Shown here one piece after another: positions 1 through 8,189 of a DNA stretch of 60,402 bases (position 1 is the first letter of the stretch; every line of letters starts with the position of its first letter). Origin of the DNA: an uncultured Novosphingobium sp. (lineage in GTDB: Bacteria > Pseudomonadota > Alphaproteobacteria > Sphingomonadales > Sphingomonadaceae). A model generated the notes under the pieces. That model was not told where the DNA came from. It saw nothing but the letters and a program-made list of their open reading frames with translations, and ran no database searches. The position numbers and the translations under genes are program-made. The DNA is taken from assembly GCA_937996535.1 (NCBI GenBank), contig CALKVF010000090.1:1-60402 (forward strand), written 5' to 3'.

Positions 1-2
1 GG

Positions 3-1424
3 ATGGAAAACATCCAGCCGTGGTGCGTTTCGCGCCAGCTGTGGTGGGGCCACCGGATCCCGGCGTGGTATGGCTCGGACGGCGCAATCTATGTCGCCGA
101 AACCGAGGAAGAGGCTCAGGCCAAGGCCGGCAGCGGCGTCACGCTGGAACGTGACAGCGACGTGCTCGACACGTGGTTCTCCTCGGCGCTGTGGCCGTTT
201 GCCACGCTCGGCTGGCCGGACGAAAGCGAACTCGTCAAGCGCCACTATCCCAATGACCTGCTGATTTCGGGCTTCGACATCCTGTTCTTCTGGGATGCGC
301 GCATGGCGATGCAGGGCATCCACTTCATGAAGGAAGTGCCGTGGAAGCGGCTCTACCTGCACGGGCTGGTTCGCGCGGCGGACGGCCAGAAGATGTCCAA
401 GTCCAAGGGCAACGTGGTCGATCCGCTCGGCCTGATCGATCAGTACGGCGCCGATGCGCTGCGCTTCTTCATGGCGGCGATGGAAAGCCAGGGCCGCGAT
501 GTGAAGATGGATGAGCGCCGGGTCGAAGGCTATCGCAACTTCGCGACCAAGCTGTGGAACGCGGCGCGCTTCTGCCAGTCGAACGGCATCGGCGCGAGTT
601 CTTCGCTCGAAGCCCCTGCGGCGACCTCCGCAGTCAACAAGTGGATCATCGGCGAAGTCGTGGAAACCCTCGCCGCGCTCGATCAGGCGATGGCCGACCT
701 GCGCTTTGATGCCGCCGCCAACGCGATCTACCACTTCGTCTGGGACCAGTTCTGCGATTGGTACATCGAACTGATCAAGGGATCGTTCGACGCCGAAACC
801 AAGGCCGTTGCCGGCTGGGTGATCGACCAGATCCTGGTCATGCTCCACCCCTTCATGCCCTTCGTCACCGAAGAGCTGTGGGACAAGCTGGGCAGCCGCC
901 CGCACGAACTGATCGTGGCGCAGTGGCCCCAGCCGGGCACCGGCGTCGATGCCGAAGCCAAGCGCGAGGTCGAATGGCTGATCGCGCTGGTCGGCAACCT
1001 GCGCACCGCCAAGAACGAGCTGGGCATCGCCCCGGGGGCGAGGCTTGATGCCTACCTCCCCGATCCTTCGGATGCGACGCGCGGGATCGTGGCCCGCAAC
1101 GCCGCGGCGATCGACCGGCTGGCCCGCCTCTCGGCGATCCGCTTCGAAGCCGCCCCGGCGGGCGCCGCGATGCAGATCGGTGCGGGGGACGCCAACATCA
1201 TCGTGCCGCTTGAAGGCGTGGTGGACATTGCCGCTGAAAAGGCCCGCCTGACCAAGGCGCTCGAAGTCTCCGCCAAGGAAGCCAAGAGCCTTGAAGGGCG
1301 CCTGTCGAACCCGGCCTTCGTCGAAAAGGCCAAGCCCGAAGCGGTCGACAAGGCCCGCGCCGATCATGCCATGCACCAGGCCGAAGCCGAGCGACTGGCG
1401 GCGGCGCTGGCGCGGCTGGGGTGA
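3..1424 (+). CDS. valS: Valine--tRNA ligase, C-terminal half (cut by window edge)
   Basis: Charges tRNA-Val with valine in the cytoplasm (class I synthetase). The reading frame is open to the left edge, so this is the C-terminal 473 residues of a protein normally near 900. The class I signature KMSKS is at residues 130-134, preceded by the catalytic-core stretch GFDILFFWDARM. An anticodon-binding helical domain follows, and the last ~65 residues form the charged Ala/Lys/Glu-rich coiled-coil arm typical of bacterial ValRS. The stop overlaps the GTG start of queE (GTGA), which suggests translational coupling. The true start lies outside the window. Confidence 0.97.
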   Translation: MENIQPWCVSRQLWWGHRIPAWYGSDGAIYVAETEEEAQAKAGSGVTLERDSDVLDTWFSSALWPFATLGWPDESELVKRHYPNDLLISGFDILFFWDARMAMQGIHFMKEVPWKRLYLHGLVRAADGQKMSKSKGNVVDPLGLIDQYGADALRFFMAAMESQGRDVKMDERRVEGYRNFATKLWNAARFCQSNGIGASSSLEAPAATSAVNKWIIGEVVETLAALDQAMADLRFDAAANAIYHFVWDQFCDWYIELIKGSFDAETKAVAGWVIDQILVMLHPFMPFVTEELWDKLGSRPHELIVAQWPQPGTGVDAEAKREVEWLIALVGNLRTAKNELGIAPGARLDAYLPDPSDATRGIVARNAAAIDRLARLSAIRFEAAPAGAAMQIGAGDANIIVPLEGVVDIAAEKARLTKALEVSAKEAKSLEGRLSNPAFVEKAKPEAVDKARADHAMHQAEAERLAAALARLG

Positions 1425-2155
1425 GCCTCGCCCTCGCCACGACCACACCGGGCGAGCCGGAGATCTTTGCCTCGCTGCAAGGCGAAGGGCTGTCGATCGG
1501 GCAGCCCTGCACCTTCGTGCGCCTGTCGCGCTGCAACCTGGCCTGCACCTGGTGCGACACCGCCTATACCTGGCGGTTCGAGGGCGATAATCGCCCCCAC
1601 CGCGATGGGCTGACCTTTGCCCGCAGCGCCAACCAGCTGGTACTCGACGAAGCCGATGTCGCGGCGCGGATCAAGGCGCTGGGGCAAAGCCGGCTGGTCA
1701 TCACCGGGGGCGAACCGCTGCTGCAAGGCGCGGCGCTGGCACGGATGGCGGCGCTGCTGGAAGGCACGCTGATCGAGATCGAAACCAATGGCACGGTCGC
1801 GCCGCATCCCGCGCTCGACCCGCTGGTTTCGCATTACACCGTCAGCATCAAGCTGACCCATTCGGGCAATCCGGCCGAATCCGCGCAGATTTCCGAGCGT
1901 CTGGCCGAATGGTCCGTCAAACCTCAAGCCTACTTTAAGTTTGTCATCGCCGAACCCGGCGACCTTGACGAAGTGCTCGGCCTGATCGACCGCTATGCCA
2001 TTCCCCGCGCCCGCGTCTTCGTGATGCCCGAGGGGACCGACAGCGACACCCTGCGCAGCCGCAGCCGCTGGCTGGCCCCGCTCGCGCTCGATCATGGCCT
2101 ACGGTTTACCGACCGGCTCCACATCCACCTTTACGGGGACACCCGCGGAACATGA
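1421..2155 (+). CDS. queE: 7-carboxy-7-deazaguanine synthase (radical SAM)
   Basis: Converts 6-carboxy-tetrahydropterin to 7-carboxy-7-deazaguanine in preQ0/queuosine synthesis. At 244 residues it is the usual size. The cluster motif CNLACTWC places the [4Fe-4S] cysteines at C38, C42 and C45, and the GGEPLL motif of radical SAM enzymes follows. The N-terminal IFASLQGEG matches the QueE signature around the substrate pocket. The start is GTG, overlapping the valS stop, and the stop overlaps the ATG of the MATE gene (ATGA). The three genes therefore read as one transcript, although their functions are not obviously linked. Confidence 0.93.
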   Translation: MSLALATTTPGEPEIFASLQGEGLSIGQPCTFVRLSRCNLACTWCDTAYTWRFEGDNRPHRDGLTFARSANQLVLDEADVAARIKALGQSRLVITGGEPLLQGAALARMAALLEGTLIEIETNGTVAPHPALDPLVSHYTVSIKLTHSGNPAESAQISERLAEWSVKPQAYFKFVIAEPGDLDEVLGLIDRYAIPRARVFVMPEGTDSDTLRSRSRWLAPLALDHGLRFTDRLHIHLYGDTRGT

Positions 2156-3555
2156 GTGAAAGTCCCCCTCCTTCGACCGGCCCGCTGAAAGGCGACCTGA
2201 CCAAGGGTCCGCTTGGCCGCACCCTGATCGCCTTTGCCGTGCCGCAGATGATCGGCAACGTGATGCAATCGCTGAACGGCTCGATCAACGCGGTCTGGGT
2301 CGGTCGGCTGCTCGGCAACGGGGCGCTGGCCGCCACGGCCAATGCCAACATCATCATGTTCCTGCTGTTCGCGCTGGTCTTCGGCTTCGGCATGGCCGCC
2401 ACGGTCAAGGTCGGGCAAGCCTGGGGCCGCAAGGACGTGGACGCGGCGCGCCGCTCGCTCGGCACGGCGATCGGGCTGACCTTCATGCTCGCGCTGGCGA
2501 CCTCACTGGGCGGGTGGCTTCTTGCCCCGGCCATGCTCCACGCACTGGCGACGCCGGGCGAATCCTATGGTGAGGCGCTGATCTATCTGCGCGTCGTGTT
2601 CATCGCCAACCCGGCCGCCACGGTCACCACCATGCTGGCGATGGGGATGCGCGGGGCCGGCGATGCCGCCACCCCGCTGCGCTTCATGATCCTGACCTCG
2701 CTGCTCGACGTGATCCTCAACCCGCTGCTAATCATGGGCTGGGGTCCGATCCCGGCGATGGGGATCGGCGGATCGGCGCTGGCGACCGTGATCGCCAGCT
2801 TCCTCGGCCTCTTCGGGATGATCGCCTGGATCTATGCCAAGGATCTCCCGCTGCGCCTGCGCGGCAGCGAACTCGCCTTCCTCAAGCCCCGCCGCAGCGA
2901 ACTGCGCTATATCCTGGGCAAGGGCCTGCCGATGGGCGCGCAGATGCTGGTGATCTCGGGTGCGGGCGTGATCATGATCGGTCTCGTCAACCGCGAAGGC
3001 ATGGCCATGGCCTCGGCCTATGGCGCGCTGCTGCAGGTGTGGAACTATATCGGGATGCCAGCGATGGCGATCGGCGCGGCGGTGAGCGCGATGGTCGCCC
3101 AGCACGTGGGCGCCGGGCGCGAAGACCGGGTCGATGCGATCGGCCGCGCCGGATCGATCGCCAACCTTGCGATCACCGCCACACTGCTTGGGATCCTCTT
3201 GCTGACCGACCGGCCGCTGCTTGCGCTGTTCCTTGGCAGCAGCAGCCCGGCCCTGCCGGTGGCGCTGCACATTCAGGATCTGGCGATCTGGACCTACCTG
3301 CCCTTTGGCATCACCATCGTGCTGTTCGGCACGCTGCGCGCCTATGGGGTGGTCTATTCGCAGCTGCTGGTGCTGTTCACCTCGATGTATGCGATCCGCT
3401 ATGGCGCCTACTGGCTGCTCTATCCGCACGTGGGAGCGGACGCGCTATGGTACTCGCTGATCCTCAGCTCGACCATGTCGATGGTGCTGACGCTGGTGGC
3501 CTATTTCAAGGGCGGCTGGCGGCGCCAGATGCGCGCCCGCATCGCCGCCGCCTGA
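2152..3555 (+). CDS. MATE family efflux transporter
   Basis: Inner-membrane multidrug/toxin extrusion protein of 467 residues with about 12 hydrophobic segments, the size and topology of NorM-type MATE antiporters, which export cationic drugs or dyes using Na+ or H+. The two halves resemble each other, with polar breaks such as MGMRGAGDA after TM5-6. The start ATG overlaps the queE stop. The gene ends 8 bp before the convergent HerA-like gene. Substrate cannot be read from sequence; the MatE family call is firm. Confidence 0.9.
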   Translation: MSESPPPSTGPLKGDLTKGPLGRTLIAFAVPQMIGNVMQSLNGSINAVWVGRLLGNGALAATANANIIMFLLFALVFGFGMAATVKVGQAWGRKDVDAARRSLGTAIGLTFMLALATSLGGWLLAPAMLHALATPGESYGEALIYLRVVFIANPAATVTTMLAMGMRGAGDAATPLRFMILTSLLDVILNPLLIMGWGPIPAMGIGGSALATVIASFLGLFGMIAWIYAKDLPLRLRGSELAFLKPRRSELRYILGKGLPMGAQMLVISGAGVIMIGLVNREGMAMASAYGALLQVWNYIGMPAMAIGAAVSAMVAQHVGAGREDRVDAIGRAGSIANLAITATLLGILLLTDRPLLALFLGSSSPALPVALHIQDLAIWTYLPFGITIVLFGTLRAYGVVYSQLLVLFTSMYAIRYGAYWLLYPHVGADALWYSLILSSTMSMVLTLVAYFKGGWRRQMRARIAAA

Positions 3556-3563
3556 CCCTTAAT

Positions 3564-5261
3564 TTACCGCCCCTGCGCGCGCCAGCGCTGGACGGTGCGC
3601 TGGACCATGTCCTCCTCGCCGCCAGAGCTGGACCACAGCTGGGTGAATGACGGGTCGGCGCTGGCCGGACGCTTCATTTCTTCCAGATCGTCAAACGCAA
3701 CGCGGATCGGGATCGAGACGCCTTCGCCGCAGATGATGCATTCGCGGTTGCGCAGCGCCGGGATCGAATCGAGGAACCCGCGCGCCCCTTCGGGCATGGC
3801 CGCCTTCACGAACGCCTGATCGCGGTCGTTGTTGAGCCGCATCGAAATGATCGTGCCGCACTGTGACAGCACCCCTTCGGCAAGGTCCGACGGGCGCTGA
3901 GTGATCAGCCCCAGGCTAACCCCGTATTTACGCCCTTCCTTGGCGATCCGGCTGAGGATGCGCCCAACCGACGAACCATCGGCGTTCTTCTCGCTCGGCA
4001 CGTAGCGGTGGGCTTCCTCGCAGACCAGCAGCACGGGCCGGGTCTTTTCATCGCGCGCCCAGATCGCAAAATCGAACACCAGGCGACTGAGCACCGCGAC
4101 CACGGTCGAGGTCACGTCCGAGGGCACGCCCGACACATCGATGATCGAGATCGGCTTGCCGCGGCTGGGCATACGAAAGATCTTGGCGATGAATTCGGCC
4201 ATCGTATCGCCCACCAGCATCCCCGAAAACAGGAACTGGTAGCGCGGATCGACCTTCAATTCGTCGATCTTGGTCTTGATCCGCATATAGGGCGCCGAGG
4301 ATGTCGCCTTGTCGAGCTTGCCCATCTCGGTTTGGATCAGGTTGGTCAGATCCGAGAGCAGATAGGGGATCGGCGAATCCACCGTGATCTTGCCCATCGT
4401 TTCGGCCAGCCGGTTCTTCATCCGCGCGGCGAGCAGGCATTTTGAAAGGATGTCGGCATCCTCCTGGCGCTGGTTGCCGTTGGAGGTCAGGAACACTTCG
4501 CAGTGCTCCTCGAAGTTCATCAGCCAATAGGGCATCTGCAGGTTCGACACGTCGAAGATCATGCCGGTCTGCTTGAAGGCAGCGGAATATTCGCCGTGGG
4601 GATCGACCATCACGATGTGCCCTTCGGGCGCGTGTTCGCAGATCCGGTGAAGGATCAGCGCCGCGCTGGTCGATTTGCCGGTGCCGGTCGAACCCAGCAG
4701 CGCGAAATGCTTGCCGAGCAGCGAATCGACATAGAGCCCGGCGCGAATGTCGCGGGTGGGAAACACCGTGCCGACCTGGATGCTGGTGCGCCCGTCGCTG
4801 GCATAGATCTGCCGCAGGTCGTTCGAAGTGGCGGGATAGATCAGCGCGCCCGGGATCGGATAGCGGGTCACACCGCGGCGGAAGCTGTGGATGCGCCCGG
4901 TCAGCCGTTCCTCATCGCCTTCGCCAAGGAAATCGATCTGGGCCATGATCCCGCCCGGGGTCTTGGCATCCTGACGCTGGGTGCGCACGCTGGCGAGCAG
5001 CCAGCCGCGCCCGACCCTGATCTTGACCTGGCTGCCAACCTGGCCCGCCAGCGCCACCGAGGGATCAAGATCGCCCGAACATTCCTGCAGCCGCTGAAGA
5101 TCGAGCGCGATGGCCGATCCTGAGCCGGCGATTTCCAGCACCACGCCAATCGGATCGCGGGCATTGTCCGCGCCGGGGGCCTGCGCCGCCTCGGCCGGAA
5201 CGTCGCTGGGAGCGGCGGCGACGCGCGCAGCACCAAATCCGCGCGGGCTCATCTCATTCAT
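3564..5261 (-). CDS. HerA-like ATPase (DUF87)
   Basis: Hexameric FtsK/HerA-clade P-loop ATPase of 565 residues. Walker A is GSTGTGKST, a conserved MVDPHGEY follows, Walker B is VCEEAHRYVPSE, and a sensor-like ITQRP follows. The ~150 residues before the P-loop fit the HAS-barrel of HerA. I chose ATG 5261 (MNEMSP); ATG 5252 is nine bases downstream and a GTG at 5309 would add 16 residues, and none has a strong ribosome site. HerA translocates DNA, in archaea with the nuclease NurA; in bacteria it also appears in defence pairs. No nuclease, SIR2 or DUF4297 partner is adjacent, so a housekeeping DNA-processing role is more likely than defence. Confidence 0.82.
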   Translation of the reverse strand: MNEMSPRGFGAARVAAAPSDVPAEAAQAPGADNARDPIGVVLEIAGSGSAIALDLQRLQECSGDLDPSVALAGQVGSQVKIRVGRGWLLASVRTQRQDAKTPGGIMAQIDFLGEGDEERLTGRIHSFRRGVTRYPIPGALIYPATSNDLRQIYASDGRTSIQVGTVFPTRDIRAGLYVDSLLGKHFALLGSTGTGKSTSAALILHRICEHAPEGHIVMVDPHGEYSAAFKQTGMIFDVSNLQMPYWLMNFEEHCEVFLTSNGNQRQEDADILSKCLLAARMKNRLAETMGKITVDSPIPYLLSDLTNLIQTEMGKLDKATSSAPYMRIKTKIDELKVDPRYQFLFSGMLVGDTMAEFIAKIFRMPSRGKPISIIDVSGVPSDVTSTVVAVLSRLVFDFAIWARDEKTRPVLLVCEEAHRYVPSEKNADGSSVGRILSRIAKEGRKYGVSLGLITQRPSDLAEGVLSQCGTIISMRLNNDRDQAFVKAAMPEGARGFLDSIPALRNRECIICGEGVSIPIRVAFDDLEEMKRPASADPSFTQLWSSSGGEEDMVQRTVQRWRAQGR

Positions 5262-5385
5262 CAAGGAACCAATCCCGTAGCCCCGGCGCCAAACTGGCCG
5301 GACAAACACGGGACTAGGGGTTTGTCGTTAATTTTGGCCTAAGCTGCCCCGCTTGGGAAGCGCTTGGCAGGCAGGGCAGGCCCCA

Positions 5386-6138
5386 TCAAACCAGCGCGAA
5401 CAGTCGCCCGGCGAGGAAGCCCATCGCCACCGACAGCACCACTGCCATCAGGCCGTAGAAGAACCCGTCGTGCTGGGCGAACTGCGCCACCGCGCGCTCG
5501 AAGCCCTGTTTCTGGACCTCGACCCGGCTGATCGCCGAGGCCACCACCCGCCCGTGGGTGACGGCGAACGTCTCCGCGGTATAGGTTCCGGTCTGGACGC
5601 TGGAGGGCAGCGCAATGCGCGCCTGATAGAGCACCTGTTCGCTCACGCTGACCCCGGCGGCGTCCTGCTTGTAGAGCCCTTCGCGCTGCATCAGATCGAC
5701 GAGGCCCGCCGACATCCGCGCCTGCTCCTGCGGGTCATAGGAGCCGATCGGGGAAAGCTGCAGCCAGGGCAGCCCCAGTTCATAGATCGCGGCGGTCTTG
5801 TCATCGACGATGCGGTTGATCGGCTTGGACGAGGCGACCGCGAAGAAGGTCGGAGCCGAGCGGAATTCGACGCTGTCGGCATTGACCCAGATCCCCGCGA
5901 GGCGCTGTTTTTCGCGCAGCACGATCGAGCGGGTCGGCCCCTTGAGCACCACGACGATGTCATAGTCCTGCCCGGCGCGGCTGCCCTCGGGCGTCAGGAT
6001 CGCGCCGAACAACAGCAATTCGGTGCCCCTGAAGCCCTGACGGACCTGGACTTCGTGCTGCGACACTTCGGGCACGAGGATCGGATCGCGCGCGCCCGTC
6101 AGCAGCAGCAACGCGGCAAGGGCCAACAGCAGCCTCAC
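5386..6138 (-). CDS. TIGR02186 family membrane protein
   Basis: Protein of 250 residues with an N-terminal signal peptide (LLLALAALLLLTGA), a soluble beta-rich middle and one C-terminal transmembrane helix near residues 222-248. This is the layout of TIGR02186 (alph_Pro_TM), a family described only in Alphaproteobacteria. Its start GTG overlaps the stop of the TauE/SafE gene upstream (GTGA), so the two are probably coupled in translation; the pairing suggests an accessory to sulfite/sulfonate or anion export. Most of the protein should sit in the periplasm. Molecular function is unknown. The gap to the HerA-like gene downstream is about 125 bp. Confidence 0.82.
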   Translation of the reverse strand: MRLLLALAALLLLTGARDPILVPEVSQHEVQVRQGFRGTELLLFGAILTPEGSRAGQDYDIVVVLKGPTRSIVLREKQRLAGIWVNADSVEFRSAPTFFAVASSKPINRIVDDKTAAIYELGLPWLQLSPIGSYDPQEQARMSAGLVDLMQREGLYKQDAAGVSVSEQVLYQARIALPSSVQTGTYTAETFAVTHGRVVASAISRVEVQKQGFERAVAQFAQHDGFFYGLMAVVLSVAMGFLAGRLFALV

Positions 6139-7049
6139 GATGGGGTGACCGTGTAGATTTCATCTGGGCGCCAGCCCAGCCCCAGCGCCATGCGCAGCGC
6201 AATCACCAGCACGATCGCCGCCAGCACGAAGCGCAGCCGCTCGGCCGGCACCTTCTGCGCCAGTTGCGCGCCGATCTGCGCGCCCGAAACCGATCCGATC
6301 AGCAGCAGCGCGGCCAACACGATATCGATCGCGCGGGTGGTCATCGCGTGCATCATGGTGGTCGCCATGGTCACGAACAGGATCTGGAACAATGAGGTGC
6401 CAACCACGACATTGGCGCTCATGCCCAGAATGTAGAGCATCGCGGGAACCAGCACGAACCCGCCGCCGATCCCCATCAGCATGGTCAGCACGCCTGTGAA
6501 GATCCCCAGCAACAGCGGCGCCAGCGGCGAAATGTAGAGCCCCGAGCGATAGAACCGCCAGCGCAGCGGCAGGCTGGCGACCATCGGGTGGTGACGGCGC
6601 TTGCGCGCGGGCAGCGGCACGCCGCTTTTCTGGGCCTGGACCGCCTGCCAGCTTTCGCGCGCCATGATCGTGCCGATCGAGCCAAGCAGCACCACGTAAA
6701 GCACGTTGATGACGATATCGATCTGGCCCAATTGCTGGAGCAGGCGGAACAGCAGCGCGCCGATCCCGGTGCCGATCACCCCGCCGGCGACCATCACCCC
6801 GCCCATCTGGAAATCGACCCCGCCGCGCCGGGTGTGGGCAAAGACCCCCGAAACGCTGGCCCCGGTGACCTGGCTGGCGGCAGAGGCCGCCGCAACCGTG
6901 GGCGGGATGCCATAGAAGATCATCAGCGGCGTGGTCAGGAACCCGCCGCCCACCCCGAACATGCCCGACAGAACCCCCGTCAGCGCGCCGAGCGCGACGA
7001 TAACGAGGCCATTGACCGACAGGTTGGCGATGGGAAGATAGACGTCCAT
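6135..7049 (-). CDS. TauE/SafE family sulfite/anion exporter
   Basis: Inner-membrane permease of 304 residues with about eight hydrophobic segments. The two copies of the family motif are visible as GMFGVGGGFLTTPLM near the N terminus and MGIGGGFVLVPAML in the second half. Members move sulfite, sulfoacetate or other organosulfur anions out of the cell. The start is ATG 7049. The stop overlaps the GTG start of the TIGR02186 gene, giving a two-gene unit. Substrate is not determined by sequence. Confidence 0.9.
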   Translation of the reverse strand: MDVYLPIANLSVNGLVIVALGALTGVLSGMFGVGGGFLTTPLMIFYGIPPTVAAASAASQVTGASVSGVFAHTRRGGVDFQMGGVMVAGGVIGTGIGALLFRLLQQLGQIDIVINVLYVVLLGSIGTIMARESWQAVQAQKSGVPLPARKRRHHPMVASLPLRWRFYRSGLYISPLAPLLLGIFTGVLTMLMGIGGGFVLVPAMLYILGMSANVVVGTSLFQILFVTMATTMMHAMTTRAIDIVLAALLLIGSVSGAQIGAQLAQKVPAERLRFVLAAIVLVIALRMALGLGWRPDEIYTVTPS

Positions 7050-7100
7050 GCTTGCCCAAGGGGCCTAGACCAGCCGGGCAGGCAAAAAAAGCCGAAAGCG

Positions 7101-8189
7101 TCAGAAACCGGCGGACAGCGTCACTGCCGGGCCACTTGCCGGGGCGGCATCACCGAACACCCGAAACCGCCAGTCAGCCGAAACGCGCGCGCCGCCTGCA
7201 CCGAGCGGCAGGGCAAGGGTCGCGCTGGGCCCGAGATCGAGCCGCGCCGCGCCGCGCTGCGCGCCGCCCCACAGCCCGCCGCCCGCACGCAGATCCGCCG
7301 GCCCAAGCCGCATGACCCGCCGGTCGGCCCGCACCTGCCCATCGACGAAGACGGTGGCATCCCGCCCGGCGACATAGCCCGCCGCCCCGTAAACCTCGGC
7401 GCGCAGCCCGAGCGGCGCGGCCAGCGGCGGAAACTCGCTCACCAGCATGGCGGCGGGGCGCAACGCGGCCCGGCCAGAACTGGTCTGCACCGCCCGCAGT
7501 TCGGCCGCCGCCACCACCGGCACCCGCGGCAACGGGCGCAGTGCCAGCCCGGCGGCCAGTTCCGCGCCGTGCGGGATGCGCAGCGGACTCGATGCGCGCA
7601 GGTAAACCACCGGGCGCCGGGCGCTGGCTGGGGCCAGATGATAGCGCACCACCGCGCCCGCCTGGCTTGCGCCATAGTTTCCGCCCAAAGCTAGCGCGCC
7701 GTCCTGTCCGCGCCACAGGAGCCATCCGTCAGCCGACCAGCGCAGCGCAGGTTCGCGCACGCGGCGCGGGGCTGCTGGCAGCAGCGGCGGGAACGGGCCG
7801 CCGCCCGCCACCGGACGGGCCAGCGCAGCCTCGGCCGGGAGCGGCAAGAGCGCCAGCCCGGCAAGCCACAGCATCTGGTGCCCGCCCGCCACGCGCGGCC
7901 CGGCGGCAGCGTCCGCCACGGGCGCAAGCGGGGGGCGCACCGGCACGGGCGCAAGCCGCGGGGGCGGCAAAGCTGCTGAACGTGGCGCTTCGGCGCGGCG
8001 CGGGAGCGGCCCGGCCTCGGCAATTGGAGGGCGCGCAGCAGCCGCAGGGACCATCCGCGCCGGCGCTTCTGCCAGCACGATCGGCGCAGACGGGCTTTCG
8101 AGCAGCGCCGCGCGCGCGCCGATCCAGCCACCGAGCAGCGCGATCAGCGCGACCAGCGGTTGCCCGCGCCGGTGGGCCGCGCCCTTCAT
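7101..8189 (-). CDS. NfrA-like outer-membrane barrel protein, reduced
   Basis: Predicted protein of 362 residues. It begins with a hydrophobic segment (residues ~11-30), continues with a long Pro/Ala-rich stretch, has a second hydrophobic stretch around residues 105-120, and then about 220 residues of amphipathic beta-strand pattern ending in SADWRFRV...TLSAGF, with a C-terminal Phe as in outer-membrane barrels. The tail resembles the C-terminal domain of NfrA (phage N4 adsorption protein A). The ATG at 8189 overlaps the stop of the NfrB-like gene (ATGA). E. coli NfrA is about 990 residues with TPR repeats before the barrel; those repeats are not seen here. Likely role: outer-membrane export or anchoring of the polymer made by its neighbour. 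The family link is my reading of the tail. Confidence 0.62.
   Translation of the reverse strand: MKGAAHRRGQPLVALIALLGGWIGARAALLESPSAPIVLAEAPARMVPAAAARPPIAEAGPLPRRAEAPRSAALPPPRLAPVPVRPPLAPVADAAAGPRVAGGHQMLWLAGLALLPLPAEAALARPVAGGGPFPPLLPAAPRRVREPALRWSADGWLLWRGQDGALALGGNYGASQAGAVVRYHLAPASARRPVVYLRASSPLRIPHGAELAAGLALRPLPRVPVVAAAELRAVQTSSGRAALRPAAMLVSEFPPLAAPLGLRAEVYGAAGYVAGRDATVFVDGQVRADRRVMRLGPADLRAGGGLWGGAQRGAARLDLGPSATLALPLGAGGARVSADWRFRVFGDAAPASGPAVTLSAGF

Noticed and set aside
3564..5261. HerA-like ATPase as part of an antiphage system
   Set aside because: No NurA, SIR2, DUF4297 or other known partner is next to it and its neighbours are ordinary genes.
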